A stretch of 23,666 nt of DNA from an uncultured Bacilli bacterium (GTDB taxonomy: Bacteria > Bacillota_I > Bacilli_A > RF39 > UBA660). The position numbers were made by a program, and so were the translations under genes. Below, piece after piece: positions 21,612 to 23,666 of the stretch. Within the stretch, counting starts at the first letter, position 1. Each line of letters opens with the position of its first letter. The DNA lies in assembly GCA_910576925.1 (NCBI GenBank), contig CAJTKB010000024.1, forward strand, positions 1-23,666, given 5' to 3'. The notes below the pieces were generated by a model. The model saw nothing but the letters and a program-made list of their open reading frames with translations, was not told the origin of the DNA and made no database searches.

Positions 21612-23507
21612 TTATAAAATTCCTTTTAATTTTATTTCATTTTTGTCATTAATAATTTTATATAATTTTCCTATCTCTATATTATTTTCTTTAAGAAAAA
21701 AATCATATTTTTCTTTTACTTTATCATCTATATCAACAATATATAAATAATCAAATTCTAAGATATAATCATATATATATTCTTTAAAGTATTGCTCATA
21801 ATTTAATATGTCTTTAGTTGGGAGACTAAAATAAGAAAGATTTGTAGTTCTTGGGTTAATATAATATTTTATTGCATATTGATAGTCTCCTTCTGTATTT
21901 TGGGATAGTAAAAATATTTTAGCATTATTTTCTGTTTTACTACTAATTTTTTTGGCGTGATACTCATATAAGTTTTCAGGAGTTTTTTTTACTTTTGGTA
22001 TTAGTTTTTTAATATTAGTTGGTTTTTGTATTAATAATAGAAAAAATAATAATATTAAACACGTTTTTAATTTATTAGTTTGTTTATCTTTAACAGTATC
22101 ATAATTGAAAAATATCATTAAACAGATGCTCATTCCAATAAGAATAAAAGTTGGCATATATCTATTAAAAGATGCTAATATAGGCCCTTCTATTTCTTCA
22201 AATGAAAACATATAAAGAGTAAACATTACAAAAGCATATCCAAAGGAACCTATAATTAATGTAATAATTAGTTCTATGAATTTTCTTTTTTTTATTATAT
22301 CTTTCATAAAAATACTTTCTACTATTAATATAATAATTACTAAAATTGTTGAACTAATATAAGTAAGCTTTATATATGATGTTGTAATTTTTGAATTTAC
22401 TAAGGCTTTTGGATAGTTTTTTAGTACTTCTTGTTGATATGTTTCTCCTTTGTTTTTAGTTATTATATCTCTTAATTCTAAAATGTTTAAATCAGATAAT
22501 TCAAATTGCCCTTTAATGTTCAAATCTGTTATGTAACTATTCCATAATTTCCATACTAAGAGTGGTATAACTAACAAAAATATTAATATTTTGATTGTCT
22601 TTGCTATATTTAATTTCTTTATTCTTTTTAATTTATATAATTTTTCTTTTATAATATTTTCAATACAGTAAATAAAAATCGTCATAAGGTATAATGGTAA
22701 GCCCATTTGTTTAGTTAGTAAGAGGAAGCAAGAAGTAATTGATAAGGTTATAATAGTAAAATTAGATGTTAACTCTTTTTCTGTTATAATAATATATATC
22801 ATATATCCTACAATGATTGCTAAAATGTAATCTGTATAAATTGTATTAATTATACCGTGTCCATCAAATAATAAGAAAGTTAAGAAAATACTTAGGAGAA
22901 AAATTCCTATTTTGATAGCAAATGTTATTTTTTTATATTTCTTTTCATCTTCACATATTGATGGTATAAAGAATGAAATACTTAGTAAATGAAGGGCTTT
23001 GATTAGATATGTCTCTTTGTAGTTTCCTATTAACTTACAGTAAAATAATTCAAATAAGGATATTATTGGAGGATAGTCTTTGTGAGCCATAAGAGTTGAT
23101 GCACTTACAGAATAAAATTTATCAAGTCTAAGCATTTCCTTAACCATTACTCCCCAATGAGAATATTCATCCCATACTGTAAAGATTCTATTATAATCAA
23201 AAACAAAGATAGCAATATAAATTAGAATAAAGGTATAAAGTCCTTTAGTAAAAACATTATTCTTTAGGTTGCTTAAATCTTTTTTCTTGTATTTAAAAAC
23301 AATTATATAAATAATGGGAATAATAGTAAGAAAAAGGTTAATTATAAATCCTATCAGAAAGGTACTAAATAATATTTGACTAAAAAATAAGGTAAGAGAA
23401 GATATCATCAATGTTAGAGGTAATGATTTTCCAAATGTTTTTTTAGTTATCAATACAGTAGTTGTATTTGCTAAAAGAAAATATATTAATGGTAATATAA
23501 AACTCAT
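21612..23507 (-). CDS. Polytopic membrane protein, GT-C glycosyltransferase-like
   Basis: This 631-residue protein has about a dozen hydrophobic segments and a ~120-residue hydrophilic C-terminus. I start it at 23507, where AAGGAG lies six to seven bases upstream; an in-frame ATG 13 codons earlier lacks a ribosome site. In the first large loop it has WDEYSHWG (Asp113, Glu114) and soon after HKDYPP. An acidic pair in the first extracytoplasmic loop and many helices fit the GT-C fold of lipid-phosphate-sugar-dependent glycosyltransferases. I do not recognise the precise family, and a glycan or teichoic-acid decorating role is inference. No partner glycosylation genes are visible in the window; the gene stands alone. 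Confidence 0.65.
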   Translation of the reverse strand: MSFILPLIYFLLANTTTVLITKKTFGKSLPLTLMISSLTLFFSQILFSTFLIGFIINLFLTIIPIIYIIVFKYKKKDLSNLKNNVFTKGLYTFILIYIAIFVFDYNRIFTVWDEYSHWGVMVKEMLRLDKFYSVSASTLMAHKDYPPIISLFELFYCKLIGNYKETYLIKALHLLSISFFIPSICEDEKKYKKITFAIKIGIFLLSIFLTFLLFDGHGIINTIYTDYILAIIVGYMIYIIITEKELTSNFTIITLSITSCFLLLTKQMGLPLYLMTIFIYCIENIIKEKLYKLKRIKKLNIAKTIKILIFLLVIPLLVWKLWNSYITDLNIKGQFELSDLNILELRDIITKNKGETYQQEVLKNYPKALVNSKITTSYIKLTYISSTILVIIILIVESIFMKDIIKKRKFIELIITLIIGSFGYAFVMFTLYMFSFEEIEGPILASFNRYMPTFILIGMSICLMIFFNYDTVKDKQTNKLKTCLILLFFLLLIQKPTNIKKLIPKVKKTPENLYEYHAKKISSKTENNAKIFLLSQNTEGDYQYAIKYYINPRTTNLSYFSLPTKDILNYEQYFKEYIYDYILEFDYLYIVDIDDKVKEKYDFFLKENNIEIGKLYKIINDKNEIKLKGIL

Positions 23508-23536
23508 AGTAAACTCCTTAAATATTTTATAGTTTA

Positions 23537-23545
23537 AGTATATCA
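23537..23545 (-). promoter_or_regulatory. Extended -10 promoter of the GT-C-like gene
   Basis: The minus strand has TG-A-TATACT about 30 nt before the chosen start codon. It also supports the shorter start, because the upstream ATG at 23546 would lie in or before this promoter. Confidence 0.5.
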
Positions 23546-23666
23546 TAATTCTAAGTATTGAATTTAATTAATTGTAATGTATCATCAAATATATATTATA
23601 TTTTTACTAGCAGCTGAATTTCAAGTAGAAACCGGAATTTTTGATAAAAAAGTGTAAAGTAATGCT

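Noticed and set aside
23607..23666. 20-codon minus-strand frame at the right edge (ends KNSGFYLKFSC), possible C-terminus of an upstream gene
   Set aside because: Too short to separate from chance; it would need the sequence beyond the window.
1..23666. tRNA or rRNA genes, CRISPR arrays, transposases
   Set aside because: No cloverleaf, regularly spaced repeat array or transposase motif was seen on either strand.

Overview
The window is very AT-rich (about a quarter G+C by eye). The operon style, Shine-Dalgarno sites and protein families point to a low-GC Bacillota, perhaps an uncultured gut Bacilli or Clostridia lineage. The response-regulator gene ends in TGA inside an ATGA stop/start overlap, so this is the standard bacterial code and not the Mycoplasma code. 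Every recognisable protein gene lies on the minus strand; one short RNA reads on the plus strand.

Layout from low to high coordinates. A type II P-type cation ATPase (340-2970) is followed by a 2836-residue secreted/membrane protein (3157-11667) with the order signal peptide, cohesin-like domain, transmembrane helix, second signal peptide, dockerin, four ~200-residue repeats, GLUG-type repeats, M26/Zmp-type zinc protease domain, GLUG-type repeats. It has a perfect consensus promoter. A ~600-bp AT-rich gap with hairpins and a possible tiny RNA follows. Next come two overlapping genes (12265-14456): a 112-residue protein and a cytoplasmic protein with an HExxH...ExxxD zinc-protease signature.

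The next block is a complete Bce-type antimicrobial-peptide sensing and resistance module (14813-19494). Response regulator, intramembrane-sensing kinase, ABC ATPase and large-loop permease are read in that order, with an extra unlisted 38-residue membrane peptide coupled to the permease stop. A perfect inverted repeat of the BceR operator form (TTACA-N4-TGTAA) sits between kinase and ATPase.

Between this module and a TtcA-like tRNA thiolase is a compact convergent pair (19641-19972): a 25-residue hydrophobic peptide whose ribosome site is buried in a 14-bp hairpin, facing a ~118-nt plus-strand RNA, both ending in one bidirectional terminator. This is the layout of a type I toxin-antitoxin locus and is one of the two best candidates for something undescribed. 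The other is the 2836-residue protein, which carries a cohesin and a dockerin separated by an internal signal peptide. The window ends with a TVP38/DedA-type membrane protein and a polytopic protein resembling GT-C glycosyltransferases.

Most of the window concerns the cell surface: ion transport, a giant surface protease, peptide-antibiotic defence, small membrane peptides and envelope membrane proteins. All functions are inferred from sequence motifs; no searches were run.
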